A stretch of 64,000 bases of DNA from Abelmoschus esculentus. Its lineage: Eukaryota > Streptophyta > Magnoliopsida > Malvales > Malvaceae. The position numbers and the translations under genes were made by a program. The stretch covers positions 9,084,501-9,148,500 of the forward strand of contig JAUCBN010000055.1 of assembly GCA_035048815.1 (NCBI GenBank). The letters are read 5' to 3'. Of this stretch, positions 23,746 through 33,640 are shown piece after piece (position 1 is the stretch's first letter; the number at the start of each line of letters is the position of its first letter). The notes beneath the pieces were generated by a model. The model was not told the origin of the DNA, searched no databases, and saw only the letters and a list, made by a program, of their open reading frames with translations.

Positions 23746-24826
23746 ATGGCATCTCAATTACGACCTACGAAATCGAAACCAGAGTCATTAGAAAAACAAA
23801 ACAAAAATGGCATTTCTAACATAGTTAACTATCTCTCTACTATGGAAATTTCATAGATGTTTAAGTTTAAACCAGATAACTTTCAAGTGAAGTTTAAACC
23901 TGTGCACATGAGTACTCCCACGGACTGTACATTCCTGCAAACATTTCCGGGTACTAACTGATCTCTGGATCGAAATGAATGGTAAAACAGATAGGCAACT
24001 GTTGTACCCGAAGAAGAATAGGGCTGCATACATCACACCAAGTGCATTAAATAGGTCCTGTTGGTTTTCTCTGTAACAACAAGGTATATTACATTGGTCT
24101 TTTGAAGATTTTCCATTTTGATGCTCGTAGTTTTCGGGGTTACTGAAATTTTGTCCCTCACTGCCAGAACAGTATGCCGAAGATAACACACGAGGCAGTG
24201 AGAAAATAAATGTGTCAAATTATACAAATAACTTCTACAATATGACAAGTGCTGTTTCCACAGGCATGCTTTGAATTGCTCCCAACCGTTCTGAGGAAAT
24301 CGAGTTGGAAACTGCTATTCTTTTGAATCCGGAGGTGGCGAACTCAATTGCTTAACCAACTCTAGATTTTCCCTGTTATGGACAAAAGACTTTTAGCCTA
24401 TGAAACAAGTGTATTTTTTGTTGCATGAAAAGCTGGTGGATAGTGCTAACAACGGTTCTTCCTGTTTCAACTACATTCTTCACTGCTCTCATAACTATTC
24501 CTGCTGCTCTTGCATCTAGACTCGAAGTTGGTTCATACATAAACATGATGGATGGATTGGCAACGAGCTCGACGGCTATGGTCAGCCTCTTATGCTACTC
24601 GGTAGATAATCCCTTGACTCCAACTATGCCAGATACCCTGGCATATGCATCTTGAACTTTGAGGTACCCACCAATTCTAATCTCTCCTTCGATTGTACCC
24701 CTGGTTTTCCTTCAGGAAAGAACATCCATCAGAGTTGTTTTAACTGCTCCACCGACACCCAGCAATGCTGTTAAAATGCCGGGCTGGAATGCCCGGTAGG
24801 TGGTAATGTCCGATAGGCGGTCAAAT

Positions 24827-25267
24827 GTTCAAATTTTTATATTGTGAATGAAAAAATAGGTTATAGAAGGGTCACTCATATTATGCCTCTGCAAAACTCA
24901 ATCCGAATTAGTTAGATATTAGTGACTAAACTACGCAGCAACCCTGAAAAGAATATTTGCTTTTAAGGGCCGCCTTTCAAGAACTATTGGAAGTTATGAA
25001 CAATTGCTTATAAGAGCTACATTTTAATAAATTGCATAAGAATTTTAAAATCTTTAAACCGCCTCTGATTGTTTCTGCAAACAAGAAGAGGATGACGATT
25101 ATGAATTAGCAATCTCGTCATGACTGGCTCGTCAAACACTAAAACTAAAGCTTAACGCTGATCTTATGGATGGACATGTATTCCATATTCAAGCATAAGG
25201 AAGAGTAAAGCAACTAGAATCTGGTAATGCAATAGCACATTACTAAAATGAAAATTCGAATGCATAC
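24827..25267. other. Spacer between the ABCG and BOR relics
   Basis: No gene seen. The last BOR exon, which would encode the short C-terminus, should lie here but was not recognised. Confidence 0.5.
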
Positions 25268-27114
25268 CTGATGTAGTTTTTCTTCCTTAAAGCTTACGGT
25301 TCTAAGCTTCAATTCTCTTCTATGGGTTGTTATTTCATCCAATATCTCGGCATCAGAAAAGTCTTCGGTCCCTTCAATGTGGGAATAGAATGACACCCTT
25401 TCCTGTTTGAACATCAGTATATGATCAAATAGCATAAAATCATTTAAATCAAAGGAATAAATGTTCGGGTTCTAAAATAGCAAGTTATGAGCAAGAACTG
25501 AAAAAGGTGTACCTTGAACGATAATCTTAGACTTAAGTTCCTTCGTGTTGTGCCAGCAATTTCTTCATACTTAGCAGCATCGAGTTCCCGAAGATATTCA
25601 TGGTGGAAAAACTTGGGAAGGATGTGCTGTCTAATGCTGATGAGGAGGAAGAACGGCAGTGGAAACAGTATTCATGCTATAGGTATCCATGTCACCCCAA
25701 AACATACCAGAAAGTATACCAATTGGAAGAGCGTCAACATCAAAATGGACTTGAAAGGTACGGACTCCACGAATGACGCGTGAACACCTTCGAGGACTCT
25801 GTTCAAAGAAATAAGACGCAAAACCACATCAACCATCGGATTCAGTTTATTATCAGAGTTATACTACAGCTTCTATTCAATATAATTTAGTATAGATCAT
25901 CAACTATCTACATAAAATGCTTGTTTTGTATTTTAAGTTTTACTTTTAAGGTGCATTGAACAGTAGCAAAACCACATCAACCATCGGATTCAGTTTATTA
26001 TCAGAGTTATACTACAGCTTCTATTCGATATAATTTAGTATATATCATCAACTATCTACATAAAATGCTTGTTTTGTATTTTAAGTTTTACTTTTAAGGT
26101 GCATTGACTTACTTGTAACGTCTGCCAGAGGTGATGAACAGTAGCAACACCCTTTCCCAGAACTGATTCCTTGGGAGGCTGTCAATGGCCATGTAGGCAA
26201 AGTATCCCCACAGCACCGAGGTAGGTATCATATTTACTACAGGCAGAGCACATAACGAAAGTCCAACAAGAAATGACTGCAACAAGTTGCTCGTTCTTTG
26301 CTCATTAACTCTAACTGGCTAATAAGCATTAAGCATCAATATATGTTTCCCGGATGGAAATTCCCTTTTGCAGTCTATCGTTACATTTCATTACACCTCT
26401 TTTAAGTTCTTCAACTCTTTATCAACTGAAGTAGGCTGCAATCCAACAGCAAACCAAAGACGCTTGCAAGCGTGCATAAATAGGAAGTAGTATAAGCAGT
26501 ACTGTACTTAAAAGCAGAAGAGTCATCCATTTCTATGAACACAGCTTGCATCCTTCCATAGATTTCTGAGTTGCTTGCTAGTTGCGATATGCCCTTCTTG
26601 GCACTTTTCACCATTTTCTTCCGAATCCGCTGCATTGATGGATTATAGAGGCTAAGAATCTAGACTGATGGGAATCATACAACAATAGAGGAATAGTTTC
26701 AAATTGTACAATGTCTAACCTGCCGTTTGAGAACTTCAAGGCTCTTGGAGTGCATGGGAGATTGTGGAAGGACCCCATTTAAAGGAGGGAGTCCCAGCAA
26801 TCCACAATCAATGTCTGAAACCAAGATTGACAAGAAAGATTTAAGCTTGATATTATATATATTCGATAATATAACTTGTAGAAAAAGGGGTGTGAGGACT
26901 ATAGAGAATAGATCAGAAGGATCAGTTGACTACCATAACTCCCAGCAATAAGATATCATAATGGTAAGCAGTAGGACTTTTAAGGTTAAACTCCTTTTGT
27001 TGTGCCAACTGTGAAGCAACACTGTGATCGAAGAAGTATAGGCCTGCTATCATTAGTCATTACTGCTGGTATAAAGGCAGCAAAGATGTACATTATTGGT
27101 ACCTTCCACATATC
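25268..27114 (-). pseudogene. Boron transporter (BOR, SLC4-like) relic
   Basis: Exon-like pieces on the minus strand match the second half of plant BOR borate exporters. Exon at 26934-27114: WKVPIMYIFAAFIPAVM, YFFDHSVASQLAQQKEFNLK. Exon at 26720-26814: GLLGLPPLNGVLPQSPMHSK. About 26500-26629: RIRKKMVKSAKK, SEIYGRMQAVFIEM. About 26113-26325: LPVRVNEQRTSNLLQ, PTSVLWGYFAYMAIDSLPRN. Exon at 25513-25798: VLEGVHASFVES, GVTWIPIA, LPFFLLISIRQHILPKFF, ELDAAKYEEIAGTTRR. Exon at 25268-25402: DAEILDEITTHRRELKLRT. Splice sites are mostly conserved. It is damaged by an in-frame TGA after WIPIA, a small insertion after AFIPAVM, a one-base loss before GLLGLPP and a shift before LPVRVNEQR. All N-terminal membrane exons and the last exon are missing. 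Confidence 0.9.
25818..26112. repeat. 148-bp tandem duplication in a BOR-relic intron
   Basis: Two nearly identical copies, 25818-25965 and 25966-26112, both starting GCAAAACCACATCAACC and ending near GTGCATTGA. They differ at only a few bases (for example TTCAATATA against TTCGATATA). They lie in the intron between the exon ending RRYK and the one starting VLEGVHA. Confidence 0.93.
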
Positions 27115-27279
27115 CTGTAACAAGCGAGGTATGTACCAGACAAATAGTTTAGATCTTTAACAAATGTTCCTCGATTGTAACTTAATGTTATGAATTTTAG
27201 AGACAGTTCAGTTATAAGATATGGACAATATACTAACTCTGGAAAGGGAACAAATAAGTAAATGATTCATGTCGCAACA

Positions 27280-27678
27280 TTTTTTCATGTGGTTCGGTGA
27301 TTTTTCTTTTAAAAACACTAAAATAACAAAGTCGTCACCAATATTTTTAAAAAGTGTAATTGAATCACCTAAAAAGGATTATTTTAATAAAATAATTTTG
27401 TTTTATTAAAACAATAATTTTGGTCTGTGAAAAACAAAAATTGGATTCGGGAGTCCATTACGTGTGGGGAAGGGTTAACACCCCACAATGCCAAAAAATT
27501 TGTGCATGACCGATTACAAAACGTTTTAATGTCGAAATTTGCAACTTCGTATAAAATTTAAATTTAATGTTCATTTATGAATTTGATTCCATTTTAACGA
27601 TCCTATCGCCAGGATAGTAAACTTTAATCATCGCCAACATTTTTGACAATAACTCGTTACCTCCCTTTGGTAAGACAC
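27280..27678. repeat. Degenerate repeat, possibly LTR-derived
   Basis: Contains words such as GATTCGGGAGTCCATTACGTG, GTGTGGGGAAGGGTTAACACC and AATTGAATCACCTAAA that I associate with a dispersed plant repeat. There is no reading frame, and termini were not found. It separates the BOR relic from the copia chimera and may mark where the BOR 5' half was lost. Confidence 0.4.
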
Positions 27679-27774
27679 TGTTGAAGGTTAATAGCTGGAA
27701 TTTGTTTCACCAGCTGGAGGTTTGTTACTAAGAAGGGTGTGTTGGAATATACACTAGGAAGATAGGTTAACAAA

Positions 27775-28154
27775 AAAGTGTCTCCAGATCTACAATAGAG
27801 GCTGAATATAAAAGCATTGCTGATACAGTTTTAGATATCATGTGGCTGAGATCATTGATGATAGAAATGGGACAGATTCAAAAAGAAATTCCAACAATGT
27901 GGAGTGACAGTTCAAGTGATGTGTCCATGAGTATGAATCCAGTTGACCATGCAAAAACCAAACATATAGACTTAGATGTTCATTTTGTGAGGGAAAAAGT
28001 CTCTGAAAAATTAGTTCAGATCAACTATGTGCCAGCTCTATACCAAGTAGCTGATGGCTTTACAAAAGCTTTATCAACTGCCTTTTTCATTGAGTTTCGA
28101 CAAAAAATCAACATCATGCCCTTTGAAGAAGCTTGTAATAAAAACAGCTGCTGA
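27775..28154 (+). pseudogene. Copia RNase H fragment, copy 1
   Basis: Translates to IEAEYKSIADTVLDIMWLRS, then DSSSDVSMSMNPVDHAKTKH, then IDLDVHFVREKV and ALYQVADGFTKALSTAFF, the conserved C-terminal half of copia RNase H. It ends CNKNSC and stops. It is nearly identical to copy 2 from about 27836 onward. Confidence 0.85.
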
Positions 28155-29420
28155 AATCTGGACCATGGTTCTTCAGTTTTTTGCAAGCCGATCCACGACT
28201 ACAATCATGAGTCTGCATTATCGACTTCGATCTCTCAATTAAGGCGATTTGTCCATGCGAGCTTATATATCTCAAGTCAAGAAAGTGTGTGATGCACTGG
28301 CATCATGTGGTAGCCCCGTATCTGTTCTGGAAAAGATCGCTACCTTTCTCAATGGTGTCTCAACATGGTTCAAGTTACTGGTTCTTCACATGTCCTTCAA
28401 CCAAGGCCATTTCGCCTTCCTGTTACTCAACGAGGACGCGGTCGATATGGACGAACCAGGCTTCAGTGTCAGTTGTGTGGCAAACTTGGTCATCTCGTGG
28501 ACCGATGCTGGCATCTCTTTGATGAAACCTTCACTGGTGTTACTGCTAAAGTTTCTGCTCCTCAACAAACACAAGAGGCTGGTGCTACTTTGAATATGTG
28601 CACTCTTAATGCTGAACGTTTGGATTCTGGGTATCAGTGTTCTGGTCCTTCTCCTTCTGCTCCAAGGGTGCAGGCCCATGTTCCTTGAACCAACACCAAC
28701 CAATGGTTTGTTGATACCGGAGCTAGACACCATGTTACTCCCGAGTCTAGTCTTTTCGATGACACTATGCAATACTCTGGACCAGGTAAACTGTTAAGTG
28801 GTAATGGCATGGCCCTCCCTATTACTAGTGTTGGTCAAGCTCAGTTATCTACTCAATCTCGTATGCTTCAATTGAATCATTTGTTACATGTCCCTCATGT
28901 TACTAAGAATCTTGTTTCGGTTTCTAAGCTTGCTAGAGATAACAAAGTCTACCTCGAATTTCATGCTCACTCCTGCTTGGTACGAGATGAAGCTAAAGGT
29001 GTTGTTATGCTTCAAGGGCGAGGAATTGAAGGCCTTTACACTTTTAATAGTTTTTCTATTGTTGCTTTAAATTCCAATAAGTGTAATCATGTGAATCCTG
29101 AATTACATGTGCTCCAAAAGTCCTTAGATTTGTATCATCTTTGGCATCGTAGACTAGGCTACCCTTCCCAGGATACTCTACTGCTTGCTTGTAAAAACCT
29201 TGATGTTCCACTCGCTGGTTACAGCAATGAATCTACTTCAGTTTGTATGGCCTGTCAAATGGGCAAGAATCATCGCTTACCATTTTATCCTTCCACCACG
29301 ATACATACAACTCCTTTTTAACTTGTGTATACCGATCTCTGGGGACCATCACATATTTCTTCCAAAGGGTTTTTCTATTATATTTCTTTTGTTGATGCCT
29401 ATACTCGACACACATGGCTC
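28155..29420 (+). pseudogene. Copia gag-protease-integrase fragment
   Basis: Frames give a gag UBN2-like region (AYISQVKKVCDALASCG), then a CCHC knuckle (CQLCGKLGHLVDRCWHLF). The protease region (FVDTGARHHVTPESSLF) has DTG-like active-site residues. The GAG-pre-integrase part (28767-29321) has LLHVPHVTKNLVSVSKLARD, LWHRRLGYP and CMACQMGKNHRLPF. The start of the integrase core (YTDLWGPSH) follows a stop at 29320. Frame changes between the parts show decay. Confidence 0.85.
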
Positions 29421-29421
29421 T

Positions 29422-29763
29422 ATCATGTGGCTGAGATCATTGATGACAGAAATGGGACAGATTCAAAAAGAAATTCCAACAGTGTGGAGTGACAGTTCAA
29501 GTGTTGTGTCCATGAGTATGAATCTAGTTTACCATGCAAAAACCAAACATATAGACTTAGATGTTCATTTTGTGAGGGAAAAAGTCTCTGAAAAATTAGT
29601 TCAGATCAACTATGTGTTAGCTCTATACCAAGTAGCTGATGGCTTTACAAAAGCTTTATCAACTGTCTTTTTCATTGAGTTTCGAAAAAAACTCAACATC
29701 ATGCCCTTTGAAGAAGCTTGTAATAAAAACAGAAGAAGTACAGAAAAGCAGGGTGAATGTTAA
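29422..29763 (+). pseudogene. Copia RNase H fragment, copy 2
   Basis: IMWLRSLMTEMGQ, DSSSVVSMSMNLVYHAKTKH and DVHFVREKVSEK. Ends CNKNRRSTEKQGEC with the stop just inside the LTR. Asp is replaced by Tyr in the HAKTKH context (VYHAKTKH against VDHAKTKH in copy 1). Confidence 0.85.
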
Positions 29764-29971
29764 AGGTTAATAGCTGAAATTGGTTACATCAGCTGGAATT
29801 TGTTTCACCAGCTGGAGGTTTGTTACTAAGAAGGGTGTGCTGGCATAGTGAGCTGGCAGATTGATTACTCATGCCTATTGTATTTCCTTCTTGTATATAT
29901 TTGCATAGTCTCAGTAATGAAATCAAGTATCCTTGGCATTTGTTAACCTATCTTCCTAGTGTATATTCCAA
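29758..29971 (+). repeat. Short copia LTR
   Basis: Begins TGTTAAAGGTTAATAGC directly after the RNase H tail. Its first part is repeated at 27679-27741 and its last 31 bp occur inverted at 27742-27772. The end (TATTCCAA) is taken from that repeat and may be a few bases short. Confidence 0.65.
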
Positions 29972-30164
29972 TAGACATCGTATTAATTAAGTTTCACTTT
30001 TTAAATCAATCAAATAAAGAAACTAATATGTTCAAATTTTTATTTTAGGTTAATGATTATTAACATAAAAAAGGTCTAAGTGAATTTTACTTATTGGGGT
30101 TAAATATAATTAAGCATGTTTTATTATTTGATGAAAAAAAAAATTATTTATCGGCTCTAACTAT

Positions 30165-30226
30165 GAAAACCAGATAACTTTCGAGTGAAGTTTAAACCTG
30201 TGCACACGAGTACTCCCACGGACTAT
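30165..30226 (-). pseudogene. 60-bp second copy of an ABCG-relic exon edge
   Basis: Nearly identical to 23868-23927 of the ABCG relic, in the same orientation, and covers the exon end encoding MYSPWEYSCAQ-like residues plus the start of the following intron. It is cut on the right by the gypsy LTR at 30228. The flanking sequence on the left does not match the first copy. Confidence 0.75.
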
Positions 30227-30227
30227 A

Positions 30228-33200
30228 TGTAACCCCTCAATTTAACCTAATTTCTTAGATTAACACTTAGGGTTCAAGCTAAGTAAATTTGTTTCGCAAG
30301 TTAAGGATTAAATGAAATAAATACAAAATTTTGATAAATTATTAAAACCAGTAATAATGAAAATACAGAAAACATTTAAAATAACTGAAGGTTCAACCCA
30401 TGTTTAGAATAAACATTAATAGTTTTGAAAACCGAATAAATGTCCAATACAAGAGTAAATATCTAAAATAAAATTTATAAAGTCTAAAATATGCGAAACA
30501 TACATAAATGTTCTGAAACAAAAGTCCTCCAAGAACCGAAGCCTAGGACTGAATATCTGAAACAGGAGCTGTAGAGGTGTAAGCTTAGGGATCTTAGTAT
30601 GTCTCTAGTGTGTAGATAAAACATAAACACAAAATCTAAACTATCAAATGCATATCATACGTCACAGAATATAGAAGTTAGAATATGCCAGAAATATATG
30701 ATGCAATGTCTGAATGCTTTGCACCCAACACTTATCATCATCAGAAGAGTAGGTTCCCCTGAACCACTTTAACTCCATCACACCATCTAAAGTGGAAACT
30801 CGACCCAAAGGTGGAGCCACTAAGCCGAAATGGAATCTTGACTTGAAGGTGAAGCCACTGATCAAAAGTGATAATCACCAAAAGGTGTTATCATTGAACT
30901 TCCTCAAATAGAATATCCAACCCAATGTAATGTCATTGGTGACGGGCTTAGAGTCCTTGAATTCTTTCACCTTTTTACAAGTTGTAGTATTTAAGATGTC
31001 GAACCCACAAAGACTAACAACCTATGCTGCACAATAAATCTGCACTTAAAAGTAAAAACACAAGTAATTTGGAGTGATGATGAATTAACTAAAAAAATAA
31101 AAGAAAACTAAATAATTAAGGGAAATAACGATGATAGAAGTAAGGCTAGTCAGTTTGCTTTGTAGAGGGGAATCCAGTTGTACTTATTATCTAGTTATTA
31201 ACGCAGGTGGTTGAATTGTCGTCGCGGTTGGTCGCTCGAAGGGTTGCCTCAGCTACCTCGACGGGTTTATGCCTTGTCGATAACTCAACTTTCTATAGTT
31301 CGATAGAGCATCCGAAATTTTTCCTCTTTATCCCTAAGCAAGGAATCTATTGAAACTCACGTCTTGATGATACCTCCCAACGTGAATCAAGGTTAAATAA
31401 AAATCGATTGTATGTTTCCTTTTAGTCGTTGAAATCCTTGTGAATTAGTCGATGCCCATGAACAAGGACTGTACTCTCTCGTTTCGTGAGCCTAACTCTC
31501 TCGATATTAGAAAAATAGATTTTTCTTCACAAACTTATCTTTCGAGCTCGTAAGTGAAAAAGAGTAAGAACCAAGAGAGAATAAACTATGAAAAATATGA
31601 TTGCATTAATAACTCTCAAATAAAATACAACTTTTTTCCTCAACTACTCGACAAAATACCTAAGCCTCGATGGAGTTTAGAATATGGTGGGATTTGTCGG
31701 CGGCTAGGGTTTTATCTATGAGAACTGACTTGTCTTCCTAGCCTTAGGGATTTGCTTTATATAGACCAAGCCTAGGTTAAAGACTTCCATAAAAATAAGA
31801 GTTCTAAAAGGAAAAGAATACATGTCCTTATTGAATTACAACTCTTTTATTCTATTTCTTAATTTAACTCCTTAATTCCCACATTAGCTTTGACCACGGA
31901 ATGACTCTATTTATTCTCTTCCGTTTTGTCTCACATATCGTCCACTGGATTCAACATATTTTTCTTCATCTATTGAGCACCAATTGTCATCTTTCCTCTA
32001 TTGTCGGGGCGGGTAATGTGCTGCCGTGGCATGGCGGGTGCATCCTTGCATTTTAACTTCTGTTCCAACATCCATTCATCTATCTGGTCGTACCTGCATC
32101 GTTATTTCCTTTCTAAGAAAGAAAACCATTAACCATACCTATTTTACACCAAATAATATAAAATGATAAATTAAGTGGATGGATGTTAGAATATGGAAAA
32201 TATGCAGAATTATCCTTAATTGTCATTAAATCTATCATTTTCAAGCAATAATCGAGTGGAAAAATAGTATAATATTTAGGACTTTTATGCACTTGTCAGT
32301 CATGATCCGATACATGAGTCTGAATGCATGCCTTAAAATTAATAGGAGGCGTGCATGATAATTTCCAAAATAACAGAATTTAAGTTTTTCATAAATTCTA
32401 AATCAGATACGCATATTCACAAAGCATAGCATAACCAACAAGATGCAATTAATTCAGAAACTATAGAAGCTATGTAGTCAACATAGATACACAAAATAAC
32501 AGAATCTATATATAGAAGTAAATATAAAGTATCGGGAGAGACATACATTAAGCAGATAGCTTAACGTCGCAAAAGACGTCTACTAGACTCAGCTCTAGCA
32601 CTAGATTGAGCAGATACAGAACCTATGAGTAACAATTACATAAGATACACTACTATGCTATTGTACAGAAATACATGAAACAAAAATAAACCAGATAACT
32701 CATGTGCGTGTCCCGAAGTCTGAACAACATGAGGTTGTCCAGGAGGAGGAGGAAGATACTCGATTTTTGGATCCACGTCACCTGAACCAAACAGTAAACC
32801 CATTTTAGATTCCAATAAAGATAACTTTCAACTAAACATTTGAACTAAAAAGCCTTAAAAATAGCACTTCGAGTTCGAATTTCGAAGAAAAAAACAACGT
32901 CATCGAACTCAGGACATCGAAAAACATAAAGTGGGACCACCGAGTTAGAAAAAATCAACACTGACATCAGCAGGTCAACGCTGACATCACCAGATGATGT
33001 CAACAAGTGATGTCAGCGAATCAGGTTAGATTGGGTCACAGGTCGGGGGGTTGGGTCACGGGTTGGATCACGGTTTGGGTCTTGGGTAGGGCATATTTCC
33101 CAGATTTTCTCGGGAAAATCTGAGATTTTTAGATTTTCCGGGAAAGTCTAGAATTTCCTAGATTTTCCAGGAAAATCTGAAAAAATCCAAAAAATTCAAA

Positions 33201-33640
33201 GATTTTCGGTTTCTCTTTTCAGATTTCAAAATCCCCCTCGAATCCTTTCTAAAACAGAAAACACTTAACCCCTTTTGAAATTCGATTTAGAACATAAAAC
33301 ATACTCCTCTCTGCATTACAAACCAAACGAATATAGGAAAGAAAAACAAAAATAAAACCAAACTTACATTTTCCACACCACATCAGATTCGAATGAAGAT
33401 GAGAGAGAAAGATAAATTCTCAAATTGTATTTAAAAATAGAGATGAGAATGAGAGGTTAAGCGGATGAAAATACTGGTCTGGAATGCCCTAATAATTCCC
33501 GACAGAAGTTGCACCTTTTTATGCTTAAAACCCCAAAACAAGAATTGACAACTTCACTCGAGTTAAAACAGTAAATGAAGAATTTACAACAAAGTGAATG
33601 AAACAGGGACATTGATTTTTAGTTTTTGTTTTGGAAAGAA
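30228..33640 (-). repeat. Tekay-like gypsy LTR, interrupted by an Athila solo LTR
   Basis: The left end at 30228 is TGTAACCCCTCAATT. On the minus strand this is the LTR 3' end, because the same region appears in the opposite direction just before the primer-binding site at 34002 (TTGAACCCTAAG, GGGTTGAACCTTCA). The right limit near 33640 is approximate. It carries a short run of GATTTTCCGGGAAAATCT-like inverted words at about 33100-33200. Without the nested 1362-bp LTR it is about 2.05 kb. Confidence 0.6.
30937..32298 (-). repeat. Athila solo LTR with perfect TSD
   Basis: Full-length 1362-bp LTR reading on the minus strand, homologous to 56260-57641. The termini on the minus strand are TGACAAGTG and CACCA. 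GTCAT stands directly on both sides (30932-30936 and 32299-32303), a perfect 5-bp target-site duplication. With the internal region gone, this is a solo LTR from recombination between two LTRs. Confidence 0.95.

Larger units (their letters stand above)
19205..24826 (-). pseudogene. PDR/ABCG full-size transporter relic, split by a retrotransposon
   Basis: Minus-strand pieces follow the order of the second half of a pleiotropic-drug-resistance ABC transporter. NBD2 comes first (24826-24425), with PGILTALLGVGGAVKTTLMD and then, after a deletion of the Q-loop to signature region, KRLTIAVELVANPS. Next is LSSPPPDSKE with WEQFKACLWKQHLSYCRS (about 24350-24240). Then comes a membrane segment with NQQDLFNALGVMYAALFFFG (about 24065). 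Last is the C-terminal loop with YGDIDKEIHVFGETKTVSAF (about 19290-19215). Walker A has GVGGAVKTT where GxSGAGKTT is expected, Walker B reads MFMYEPTS (Asp replaced by Tyr), and stops and frameshifts are frequent. These proteins export hydrophobic compounds at the plasma membrane, but this copy cannot work. The nested copia element occupies 19544-23745. Confidence 0.88.
27679..29971 (+). mobile_element. Rearranged Ty1-copia chimera with two RNase H copies
   Basis: Order on +: a 63-bp LTR start (27679-27741), then a 31-bp inverted copy of the LTR end (27742-27772), then RNase H copy 1 (27775-28154). These are followed by gag, zinc knuckle, protease and the start of integrase (28155-29420), RNase H copy 2 (29422-29763) and an LTR (29758-29971). 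Reverse transcriptase and most of integrase are absent. The join at about 29421 passes from integrase to RNase H in the shared words CTATCATGTGGCTGAGATC, pointing to a template switch or recombination. The whole unit is dead. Confidence 0.8.

Noticed and set aside
24425..24655. Plus-strand open frame of 76 residues
   Set aside because: It is the antisense of the ABCG NBD2 region, whose minus strand carries the recognisable Walker B and H-loop context.
27742..29971. A 2.2-kb DNA transposon with 31-bp terminal inverted repeats
   Set aside because: The repeats are an LTR end and its inverted copy, the interior is copia gag and RNase H, and there is no target-site duplication or transposase.
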